A stretch of DNA of 45,907 bases from Cudoniella acicularis (taxonomy: Eukaryota > Ascomycota > Leotiomycetes > Helotiales > Helotiaceae). Below, one piece after another: positions 22,723-32,658 of the stretch (position 1 is the first letter of the stretch; each line of letters starts with the position of its first letter). Location: NCBI GenBank assembly GCA_013054445.1, contig JAAMPI010000279.1, positions 1 through 45,907 of the forward strand. Reading direction: 5' to 3'. The notes below the pieces were generated by a model. It did not search any database and was not told the origin of the DNA. It saw only the letters and a program-made list of their open reading frames with translations. The position numbers and the translations under genes were made by a program.

Positions 22723-23948
22723 TATGCTTGTAATATAATGACTGGTCTCTTCGTTTTATGTGTCTTTGACTCGTCAGCTTCTTCCCCGTTCATTGAGAAA
22801 GGAAGCTCACATTCTATGTAGATCTAAAGCGCCTTCAGTTCTATAAGATGGGTCGCACCGAGCGCCCACCGTGTATTGGCGTCAATTTGATAGATAAATT
22901 TGCACAGGTTTCCCCTGTACAGCTCTTAAGGAAAATTGATCCGCCCAGCTCCTGCCACGAGATCTTGAGTATTGTATGTTGTTCAGTATTGTTGTGTCTC
23001 GGGTAAGCCAGTTATGGAGGTTTCTTGTCACCTCCGCAGTATGCCCAGCTTTTTGGGCCGAGGAGCGGACGGATGAAGGAGAACTGGTGAAGCACGGGTC
23101 CCGCCAACTTGGTGGTTGTGATTAATCGGTGCTGTTGAGGCGATAGTTGTAGAAGAGGATGGCGTAGATATAATTGGAATGATCGCTGCAATTGAAGTCT
23201 GTATGTTTATCGTAACGTAGCCTGTTGTGTAGTAGGTTGGAGTTTGAGCAAAATAACGTGTGGAAAAGTTTGTGTGCAAACTTTTTCAACTTGAGGATTT
23301 GTCGCAATGACGTCCGCTGGTTTCCGAGGAGGTGGCAGGCCCGTAACACGCAAGCGTGATACTGGACAGTGAGAAAGTCGCTGCTCAGAATTCAATGTTG
23401 GATTCGCGTTGTCCAGTGAATCTCTGCTAAGGGATTGTTGAAGGTGGAAAGTGGTCAAAACCAAGAAGTGTTGATCGTAACAAGTTGAGAAAGGGAGGGG
23501 AAGATTTTTGAAGAGGGATGGGTCCAGAGGCAAAAGGCCAAAAGTTAGCGGACCGAAAGAGGGGACTTTTTGACCAATCCAGGGAACGCATGTTTTGCAG
23601 GGAAACGGCCCTCTCACAAGCCAATGACAGGCTTTTGCAAGCGCCTTCCTTTGCTTTGTTGACGCAGAGTTTAGGATGACTCGAACTGCAATATTCTTGT
23701 TGCATTATCGTTGATTTTGGGCCGCGTGCATACCTAGGTAAGGGAATAGAGGCCTATTTACCCGGTAATCCCAGCTAAAGTAATTTGTGGTGCAGTGCAA
23801 TCGTCAAGCTTTCTAAAGTAGAGGAGGCAACCTTAATTGTCAGCCTCATTCGCTTATCACGTGTCAGCTTCTTGAGGCCAGAACTCAAGCACCCATTTGG
23901 CATGCGCATCCAGCAGTCAAGCCATAAACAACCCAACAAAACCACAAC
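22723..23948. other. Divergent promoter region of CorA and SPC1
   Basis: About 1.2 kb with no supportable gene. Short minus-strand frames (for example 23207-23617) have no domain or splice context. The region near SPC1 holds a TCACGTG site (23857-23863). Confidence 0.5.
23857..23863 (+). promoter_or_regulatory. TCACGTG site upstream of SPC1
   Basis: The core TCACGTG lies 86 bp before the SPC1 ATG, a typical promoter distance. It is the same motif as in the BMT2/RPL25 and TIM8 upstream regions. Function is inference. Confidence 0.4.
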
Positions 23949-24358
23949 ATGGACCAGTTATTAGAGCAAGTCCGGGAGGCCGCAGAGGGTCAAATTGTTT
24001 GTGATAACTATTGAATTCATTGCGCAGCTTGTAATGCTAACAATTCCAGGACTTTGAAGGACAAAGGTTGGCCGAATTACTCGCAACCGCTCTGCTTGCT
24101 ATAGTTGGAGTATGGCTTCAATGCGCCCCTCAAAGAACCAGACTAACTTTCTTTTAGGCTGTCTCATTCATTGCTGGATATTTACTTCAAGACATCAAGC
24201 TTGCACTCTATATTGGGTTGGGTGGAACTGCGCTCACAATGGCGATTGTTGTACCTCCATGGCCTTTTTTCAATCGACATCTAGTCAGATGGTTACCTGT
24301 TGGAGGATCTCAGAAAAGTTCTCAAGGGATTGTGGTGGACGGGAAAGTCGTAGGATGA
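23949..24358 (+). CDS. SPC1: Signal peptidase complex subunit Spc1 (SPC12)
   Basis: Three exons, 23949-23996, 24050-24109 and 24158-24358, with phase-0 junctions throughout, encode 102 residues. The start MDQLLEQVREAAEGQIDFEG and LAELL are typical of the SPC12 family. Two membrane helices follow (ATALLAIVGAVSFIAGYLLQ and a second around ALYIGLGGTALTMAIVVPPW), then the family motif PPWPFFNRHLVRWLP. Spc1 is the small non-catalytic subunit of the endoplasmic-reticulum signal peptidase complex and helps shield membrane segments from cleavage. Introns are 53 and 48 nt, both short with clear branch sites. The gene converges on RBX1, whose stop lies 300 bp away. Confidence 0.92.
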
Positions 24359-24657
24359 AGCAGAACCGGGCATCTCATAAAAGCATTGGCGTTACGGGGA
24401 ACTGGAATGGGAAACAATACTTCAAAAAGGCATCGAGGTCTCTTTTTCTCTCGGGAAAATACATTTTGAGAGTGTACACCATCGAAGTCTATACTCCCGT
24501 GAACGCCGTCACTTAGAGATTTCCTCCGTACGCCCTTATGCTCCAGATCAGCAAGCAATCGCACTGTTGATTTCGTTCCCGCTAGACCATTGGCCATTTG
24601 TCCCCTTTTCGTGATAAACCGTTTCTCATCACCATCGTAGTTTTCGTTTGTCTCCGC

Positions 24658-25188
<531 letters not shown>

Positions 25189-25824
25189 GGTAGTGTGTTG
25201 TTGTGAATGCGGGGAATACGGTGTAGAGAAAGTGTAGATTGTGGAGGGGTACTTTCAGGCACCACGGGTCGGATGTTCCTGGGCGGATGCGATCCCTTAA
25301 AGATAGGGTAAAGGAGCTTGAGGTCTCTTGAAGGGAAGGAGTATCGGTAGCTTCGATTAAAGATCGGAGAAGCGCGGTAATCGCACCTGTACAAGCGATT
25401 AGAAAACTGACTGAGAGTTTGAAAGGTGATTGAGATCTTGCCTAGTCGCGACTCGCGCTAGCCGAAGTGGCCGCCTTGGGATTCCACCTTCTTCCTTCAT
25501 TGCCCGCCTCCTTTGCTTTGCACACCACCACTTCTCGTTCTGCCGTAACACACGAACGCTCCGAATCCTCCTCTCAATAAGAACAATGAACAGAACGACC
25601 TCAACTTTCGAAAACACAAACACCCACAACACACGAAACCGACTCTGCGACAAGCCTCACCTTCCCTCGAGCGAACCTCCTCCGCCTTGCCATTAGGAGT
25701 CAGGAAGGCGCCGACCACATCGCGCTGCAACCACATTCTTCTCGCACTTTCTGCTTTCAATTTGTTTTTCCTTGTCATCATCTTGCGCTCCTATACGGCT
25801 GCTTATTTATAGGCCAGGGAAGCC
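25189..25824. other. Divergent promoter of RBX1 and the decapping-activator gene
   Basis: This 636-bp region separates the two start codons. It contains pyrimidine-rich stretches on the plus strand (about 25490-25770) near the right-hand gene, typical of fungal promoters. The short frames present are compositionally random. No gene or repeat recognised. Confidence 0.5.
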
Positions 25825-27238
25825 ATGTCTTCAGACGAAGTCCTCTCGAGAAGACATCGTCATACTCGAAGTGCTGCAGCAGTATCAGCTGGTATACCCC
25901 CATCACAGCATCCTCGAAATCCACACCATTTGAACTCTCAAGCGCATGAGCAGAATAGTTCGTCCGAAATGAAATACCCCGCCCAACCAACGACACCTCC
26001 ACGAACCCCGCGACGGGATAACCAGTCCCAGAGCACAGGGAAGTCGAATACACAAGAAAATGGGTCGAGGCAGAAATCTCGGAACAAGAACCGACCCAAA
26101 AATGTAATGACTTCGCCTGCCGTCAAAATCAATGATCGAAGTACCCCGCCTTTGACCGGTGCGCAATCCGCAGGCATGCCATCATCAGCTAAACCCATAA
26201 ACACACCCTCAAGTGCAGTCTACGCTGGGGCCACTTTTCATGCCTCCCCAGCACCCTCAGCACTGCCAATACCGAGCTTCTATTCGAAGTCAGTTCCCGA
26301 CTCTCCAAGCGTGAGGGGACTCAAGTCCGTAAAGGAGTCATCTTCTCCTGGTCTGAGCCAATCGCCAAGTCCTCCTGTGGCATCAACTTCGGTGAATAAA
26401 TTTGATAGAGAAGAATCACCACTCGACTTCTTTTTCAAAGCCGATAGGGAAGAGAAAGAGAGGGCTCGTAGTGCGAGCTCCGCAAACATGACTGGCACCG
26501 CTTCAAGTCCATTTCAACCTCCTTCCCAATACCCTAGGACTAGCCAGACCCCACCAGTCTCGAATAGCCAAAACCCCGCTCACCGGGAACACGCCTCTAA
26601 AAACTCCGCCGGCGGCATGTTTGCTATGGAACTCGATGGTCCTTTTAATCCTAGCACTCCTTTTGGACCAGCATTCTCCACTCCTTACTCAGAAAGAATC
26701 AACGCCGCGCGAACAGCTACAACTCCTGCTCACGATGACTCGCAGCAACCTTTGGATCGATCTGAAGCCTTGAAGGCTTATCTCTTCTCTGAACATACTA
26801 TATCACCACCGGGTGCCCCTTGGCATTCGTTTCAATCATACCCAGGCTCTGCTGGAGCATCCACGAGGCCGGGAATAGTTGCAACACCGGAGCACGAAGG
26901 CCGAGTCTTCTCTTCACTCGTTATGTCATATGACAAGGAGGAAACTTTAGTCTCAGCTCTGTCAAAAATATTCGGGGGGAATAATTTCAGTCTCAGGGTA
27001 CGATGATGTTCAACAGTGCCCAAAATATTCACTGACAAGACGAATCACAATAGTTTCAGAATGACCGATGGATGATAACCGCTCCAAGAGCACTAACTGA
27101 GGTTTGAAAATTTCATTGAGCTTATACAGGCTGGTATTGACCTATTTTTAGGATGAATTAACATCACTCAAAGAGGATCGGGTGGTATCCACGCTCATTA
27201 CGCAATACGCGAACGAAGAATCCTCGACTTCATTTTGA
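25825..27238 (+). CDS. EDC1/PNRC-type mRNA-decapping activator
   Basis: Exons 25825-26997, 27060-27101 and 27152-27238 (all phase 0) give 433 residues. The key feature is the EDC1/PNRC short linear motif at residues 133-152: YAG-x2-F, then SPAPSALPIPSF. This proline-rich peptide binds the EVH1 domain of Dcp1 and activates the Dcp1-Dcp2 decapping enzyme; it is shared by yeast Edc1/Edc2 and human PNRC proteins. Before it lie PPRTPRR and a lysine/arginine-rich basic patch (about 82-93), as expected for RNA binding. The remainder is Ser/Pro-rich and disordered, with a second conserved-looking piece, SPLDFFFKADREEKERA. The last two exons read NDRWMITAPRALTE and DELTSLKEDR...; without splicing the frame would stop at 27004-27006. 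These two exons are followed by a degenerate tandem copy. Family assignment rests on the motif. Confidence 0.78.
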
Positions 27239-27269
27239 TATCAAGGTAGTGGGAATTTGTTTTCGTGAA

Positions 27270-27463
27270 AGAAATGACCTTCGCTAACAAGATAACCTAA
27301 AACAGTATTAGCAAGATAAATAGTTAATTACGGGCCCAAGAGCATTGGCTCAGGTTTGAAACTTGTATTAATCTTAGCCAGGCTGATGTTGACCTATGTT
27401 TAGGATGAATTGAACGAGCTCCGAAAACTAACATACATCCCCTACATCGAAACCTCGCGCTGA
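27270..27463 (+). pseudogene. Degenerate tandem copy of the last two exons of the decapping-activator gene
   Basis: This stretch repeats the 3' part of the gene: the end of intron 1 (TTCRCTRACAAGA at both), exon 2, intron 2 and the start of exon 3. The exon 2 copy (27315-27353) reads DK*LITGPRALAQ against DRWMITAPRALTE; tryptophan TGG has become TAG (27321-27323). The intron 2 copy (27354-27403) keeps the donor GTTTGAAA and the acceptor context TGACCTATNTTTAG. The exon 3 copy (27404-27463) starts DELNELRK, like DELTSLKE, then diverges to its own stop. It is probably not used as a coding exon, though exon 3' alone could serve as an alternative last exon. Confidence 0.75.
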
Positions 27464-27582
27464 AAACCGCGGATACCACGATTAAACCACAATGCTTGCC
27501 CCAGAGTACCAAATTCCAGGAAGGATACATCAAGCTCTCGAAGACCCTCTCAACCTCAAACCCGCGCCCATTTTGCTCATTC

Positions 27583-29108
27583 TCATGTTGAGTTGTCTGT
27601 CGCATTGTTATCCCCCGCCTCATTTAAGTTATCGGGTCCTTCATTCTCTTCCCGGTTGCTATTCGACGTATAACTGGGGCCAAACGAGCCCGAAGTAGCT
27701 GTTGCCCACGCCAAATGATGAGAAGGAGTACCCGTTGGCTTCGCAGTAAGGATCCCCTTATGACGGTGTCGATGCTCCTCATTCTCATCCATACTTGTCA
27801 TCTGCGGCTCAATACTCACCATTTTCGGGCGCAAACCCGACTCATCACTATAATTCCACTTCAGCCACGCGTCCGCTTCCGATACCATTTCCTGCGGTAT
27901 TTTGAACCAAGGACTATAATTATCATAGATAACAGTTTGCTGCGGGCAGCTGCGATCGTATTTTCGATGGAGCCGTGAATTACACTGAAACTGGTATGCA
28001 CTCATCGGAACGGCCAGGGTGTTGAAGTCAGCCCAGTTCACGGAGTAACTATCGCCGTTGTATGTGAAGTCTCCCTGTTCAATGGTACTCAGATCTGTCG
28101 GGTCTAAAGTCAAGGTCACGGCTGTGACGGCTGGTCCACAGCCATGCACAAATGTGCTCACACTACGCCGCCCCGAGAATCGGGTCCTCTCGGCCCAATT
28201 GGCGCTTGCCGAATCAATAACGAGGTAGACACTCGGTGATGTGAAAGTCACATCGCCGTACTCTATCGTATTCGGCGCGCCTCTGCGATCGGTGGGAGTA
28301 GGTGTGAGCGTTGAGCCGTTTTACTTGCAAAAGTCCCCAGACACGGTGGTTGTGGACCAGTAGCACATCGTCGCACTACCCTCCACCCTCACTATGCACT
28401 GATTCTCACTCGCAGTCGGATAGTCCTGATCTGGCTCAACGCAGGGCGGAGTCCTCCTCTCGACGAAACGAACATTGTCGTAATCCCCTTCGTGGAGATA
28501 ACTCGAACTGACAACATTACACGAAGACCAAAGCCTTGAACAAACCCTCGAGCCGTCACGAACCGAACAATCAGGCTTCACATCGGTGCGGATAACGGTT
28601 GAGGTTATCGGAAAATACGAATCGACGTAGTAATGTGTTTCAACGCAAGTGGGAATCACTTCGAGGGTTCTCGAGCGTATTGCACGGGGCCATCCGTCAC
28701 AGAGCGTGGTCATGGGCAAAGCTGTCGTGTCTTCCAGAGTGGTGTAGTTTATGTAGGTACTGAGGAAGGTGGGAATATAGGTATAGCTCTTGGGCTGATC
28801 TACTTGATCGTAGGACTCTTCAGCCGAGCGATAGTTGTTCCACGATGACCAGCAGCGGCCCGCCTTACTGACGTCAACGAGGGTGGCTGCGGTGGTGATA
28901 CTGCTAGGTAAGGCTGTGGTTGTAATTGGGGAAAAACTTGGACTTGTAGCTGTAATATTTGGTGCAGCCAAACCTTTTTTTTCGCACCCTATGTCAGAGG
29001 TTGTTTTCCATATATCCAAAGAAAAAATGTGTACACACCAATAACAGCCATTGCAAAAGAAAACTCGATGGCACCAGCCAAGCCCCATTTCCGAGAAGAG
29101 AGGATCAT
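27583..29108 (-). pseudogene. Unrecognised Ser/Thr- and Cys-rich predicted secreted or membrane-anchored protein, with in-frame TAA
   Basis: Exon 1 (29108-29039) encodes MILSSRKWGLAGAIEFSFAM AVIG, a signal peptide or anchor. A 50-nt intron follows and exon 2 runs from 28988. The mature part is Thr/Ser rich with many N-x-S/T sites and cysteines (for example GRCWSSWNNYRS, YIPTFLSTYINYTT, ENQCIVRVEGSATMCYW), the style of extracellular fungal glycoproteins. After SGDFCK an in-frame TAA (28321-28323) interrupts, and the same frame then stays open for 245 codons (NGSTLTPTPTDRRGAPNTIE..., FTSPSVYLVIDS) to a stop at 27583-27585. Composition and theme continue across the stop, so this reads as one gene of about 490 codons with a nonsense mutation; C-to-T in a CAA codon would explain it. 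Two separate genes are less likely. No known family recognised. Confidence 0.55.
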
Positions 29109-29879
29109 CTTCGCGGTGACCAACACAGAAGAAGCTGGGGAGTGACAATTGCAATTCATAGTGAGAGTGATCGTAACAAACTTCCTTCCATCCCGCACCC
29201 TATATAAGTATTCAAACCTTAAACTTCCAGATGCTAGATAAATATGCTAGATAAATATGCAAGAGAACCTTTCCAAAATTCTATCGTCGTTCTTTTTCAT
29301 TTAAGCAAATTGAACACGCAAGCATAGTAGTATAGCCTCATATGCGGCTGAAAACCACCGTGATGCTTCTTAATTTATTAGAGTATATATTTTGCACGTA
29401 ACCATCCCGTAAGATTCGGGTGATTTAAGGTTAATACGGGAGAGTATCCGCTAAGATTAAAAAGGGCATGTACGAGACTGCGAAAGTATTAGGGGTTTGC
29501 GTTCGCCGGTAACGTTGTATATGTATGTATGGGGTGTTTAATCCGATCCTACGTTTTGTGATGATCCGGGAAAATGTAAACACAGGGAACGTGGTTGAGA
29601 TGGGATGATTTATGTAAGAAAGGATTGTGTTTAATTTAATAAGGATTCTTCTCGAATGTGCGTACTTTTGTAAGTTTGGTGCGGTTAATGAATTTTGATT
29701 GTTCTATGCATGTTTTTGTTGCTGGAAATTCTAGGAAAGCATTACTAGTGAGGCAGCATACCTATTTTATTTTTATCATCCGACAAAGTCATACGTAGGT
29801 GTTTGCGTCATTGCGGGAATGATAAAAAATGAAACTTGGACTTTTGTTTCTGCAGGTAGCGTACAGTGTACGCAGGTTA
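29109..29879. other. AT-rich gene-free tract
   Basis: Upstream of the predicted secreted-protein gene the sequence turns AT-rich. It contains a 13-bp direct repeat (ATGCTAGATAAAT) in tandem at 29231-29243 and 29244-29256. No coding frame; it ends at MITE copy A. Confidence 0.5.
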
Positions 29880-30129
29880 CGAGCCTAGTGAGATAAGTCT
29901 AAGTTTTCAGGGCATTTTACTAGTTAATCTAATTAAAGAACCATAAACTTTTAAATATTAGCGAATAAAAAGAAATGTTACCCTTTATATCTCTCGAATA
30001 TAACTGTCTTTACTATAATTATTTCTGGTTATTTTATAATATTCAAGTGATCGCGATAACTTTGGTTTTCAGAAGCCTGAAAATCGCTTAAATATACCCT
30101 GAAAACGTAGACTTAGCTGACCAGGCTCA
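29880..30129. mobile_element. PIF/Harbinger-like MITE, copy A
   Basis: A 250-bp non-coding element with terminal inverted repeats of about 35-40 bp, starting CGAGCCTAGTGAGATAAGTC and ending with the reverse complement of a close variant (TGAGCCTGGTCAGCTAAGTC). It is flanked on both sides by TTA (29877-29879 and 30130-30132). A 3-bp TTA/TAA duplication is the target-site signature of PIF/Harbinger transposons. A second copy lies 1.65 kb to the right. It has no coding capacity, so mobility would need a transposase elsewhere. Confidence 0.8.
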
Positions 30130-30132
30130 TTA

Positions 30133-31774
30133 CATATGGGAAGAAGACTTCGCCGCCTTCCGTGCAGCATTCGGTGCATTGCAACTTGCTAAAAGAATTA
30201 TGAGATAATCTTTCAAATTAAAGGGTAGGTCTGAGGGTCGCGTACATGAGTCAATTAACAAAAGTTTAAGATGTAATAGACTAATCCTTGGCCTTGGGAG
30301 GTCTCCCACGCAGAAGTGTGCCGGCGCCACGCTATTTATATTGTATTTCGGCCTCTTATACCATTCGTAGAAACAAACTTCCTCATTCTTCATTAAAATT
30401 ATTAAACAATTGGTCTTAAGCCTTCCGGGTTGCAAACCGATAATTTCTAATACTTGACGCTATGGTTTTCAAGTCTTTGAACCCCTTTTCACGACGGCCC
30501 CGCACTCGCTAAGCTTTACCCCGCCCCCTTTCCGCGAAATTTCCCCAGTAATATTCAAACTCTAGTCATGTAGAGGACTCACAATTATAAGCCTACATAA
30601 CCACGCAATCAATCTTAGCATTATCACCAGTACTGATATCAAACTCTATTATTATGAGACTCTTGTCCGTCCAGTTTCGTTTATATTTTCTATCTTCGAA
30701 CACGAATTTCTTCTGTGGGCTTGGCTTCGACTTGTTGGCGTTTCTTAAAAAGAGTTCGTATATCCGAATAATGTCGCGCGGGTCGGCTGCTATAGGTCAA
30801 CAAGTGCTTTGAATTTTCAGGCTGCTTTAATAGATACCTGGGGCAGCACTAATACTTCTTTTTTGCTTCCCCTGAACATCAGGAATATCTAAGAGTTGAA
30901 CAACAAGTAGGCTGGGCGAGAAAATTTCCTTGCTAACCTGGGATAAATGGATTCGTTTTGTATTCCATGTACTCTTTATATCGCCCCTGAAGACTGTCTG
31001 TATTTAGTTTTCGTCTTTACGAAGTCAGTGAGACCATTGAATTGAGAGAGGTTGTTGAATTCCGAGAAGTTGAACTAAGCTGCGCTATAATATTACACGC
31101 AACTCATCAACTAGACTTAAAATAATAGTGAAAAATGATATGGAAAAATCAAATCCTGGATCTTACATTCGCGAAGTGAGCCATTCAGAGCTCTTGCCTA
31201 GACAAACATTTTACAGCTATGAGGTTCTCTACGTGTATTTTACTGTACTTACATGTTCACTAGACTAGTCCATCAAGACATGCTACCTGATCATCCTTTA
31301 CTGGAGCGCTTCAACTTTATAGCTTACAGATAATTAGAGCTGGAGAATTGAGAATTCACAATTGGTGATGTTAGGCGATCGCCGTCCTAATTTTATCTGT
31401 TCGGCATGATCCGGCAACCCCGACATGGCTCTCCTGAAGAGGTTTACGCCACGCGAAAACCTTCTTCCACTTAAGTTCAGTCAAGGCTGAAAGCTCTAGA
31501 CACTGCAGTTTTAAGGATCGTAAGATAATCATCTTATATATGCTCCAAAGTCTCAATACTTATGTGGAGCGGAAGGCTCGGTGTTGGTCAGGTCAGGGGG
31601 CACATCAGCAATCTAATAATTCACTATCTGCACTTTCTACTATCCCCCACGGTTCAGTTGCTATTTTGCCACTTTGTTACCACTATAGCGATAATGCTTC
31701 AGAACCCCACTTCTCCTTCCACCGAGCACCTAATTGATGTCTGAAATCGCTTAGAAGGGTAAAATTAACACAAC
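30133..31774. other. AT-rich gene-free tract between the two MITEs
   Basis: About 1.6 kb with stops in all frames and at most 100-codon chance frames (for example 30130-30435 minus). It looks like degraded, possibly RIP-affected DNA. I recognise no transposase, LTR or RNA gene. Confidence 0.5.
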
Positions 31775-31777
31775 TAA

Positions 31778-32051
31778 CGAGCCTGGCCAGCTAAGTCTGT
31801 GTTTTCAGGGTATTTTACTAGTAAATCAAAAATTAAAAGTTGTAAACTTTCAAAAGCTAGTTATTAAAAAGTATCTTCACCTTCTAAAACTCATGAATAC
31901 TTATTTTCTATACTATAACTATTCTTAGTTATTTTATAACATTCAAGTGATCGCAATAGCTTTCATTTTTAAAAGCCTGAAAGCGGGGTCACGACGCCTG
32001 GAAAATCGCTTAAAAGTAGCCTGAAAACGCAGACTTAGCTGACCAGGCTCG
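31778..32051. mobile_element. PIF/Harbinger-like MITE, copy B
   Basis: A 274-bp element related to copy A along its whole length. The inverted repeats are better preserved here: left CGAGCCTGGCCAGCTAAGTC and right, read inward, CGAGCCTGGTCAGCTAAGTC, and the match continues through TGYGTTTTCAGG. It is flanked by TAA on both sides (31775-31777 and 32052-32054). Relative to copy A it has about 25 extra bases near 31985-32009 (a GC-rich piece containing GGGGTCACGACG). Copies A and B have the same orientation. Confidence 0.82.
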
Positions 32052-32175
32052 TAAAGCTATTCCCACTATTCTTTTCACACTTTTAAGTATATACTTTAGA
32101 TCTTTATAAATACTTTTCCTTTAATAAGATTACCTAGTGGAGGATCCTCTTCATTCTTACCTACTTTTCGTAGTG

Positions 32176-32658
32176 TTACAAAGGTTGTGAAATTAAATAA
32201 TGTATGCCTTCTATAATGCTGGCTATAGAGGTGAAGGAATGTAAAGTGGAATTATAAATAGAGTGCTTAGAGCTGGTGATAAAGTGGCAGTAAAGGGGCA
32301 AAAGAGCAACTGAACAAGGGGGCGCGGGGAAGGGGGATAGTATTATTTTGATAAATCTCCTCACGAAAGTAATACTAAACAGAGAGTTCCCCTTTACAAT
32401 CATTCGCGATTGAGATAAGCCCCTCTTCCTGCCTTTTTCGTCATCTATTGGTATTTCTACTTCGACTAAATAGTACGAAGAAAAGCAATTATTAGTGCTA
32501 ACAGCTGCCTGCGAGGCACATATGGCCTCACCGAGTACCCCTCCTTCTTCTGTATCCATCACTTTTATCTGCTTTATCACTGAATATATATCTTCACTGC
32601 TGTACACACTGCTTGGCAAATAGATCTTGGTGCCCTCAATGTCAGCACCTTTATGCAA
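32176..32658 (-). other. Unidentified 160-residue ORF, head-to-head with the HET gene
   Basis: The first ~100 residues look like real protein (EGTKIYLPSSVYSSEDIYSV, EGGVLGEAICASQAAVS, LVEVEIPIDDEKGRKRGLS), after which composition turns hydrophobic and random, as if the frame leaves an exon. The start codon region overlaps the 5' end of the HET pseudogene on the opposite strand by about 20 bases. It may be a decayed fragment of a larger gene or transposon. I do not recognise a family. Confidence 0.3.

Noticed and set aside
23207..23617. Minus-strand ORF of 136 codons upstream of the CorA gene
   Set aside because: No recognisable motif, and several equally long overlapping frames; more likely promoter sequence.
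24112..24516. Plus-strand ORF of 134 codons
   Set aside because: Out-of-frame shadow of SPC1 exon 3 that also reads through its intron.
30760..30850. Possible third MITE fragment (TTTTCAGGCTGCTTTA resembles the inner part of the inverted repeat)
   Set aside because: Only about 16 bases match, there is no second end at the expected distance and no TTA/TAA pair.
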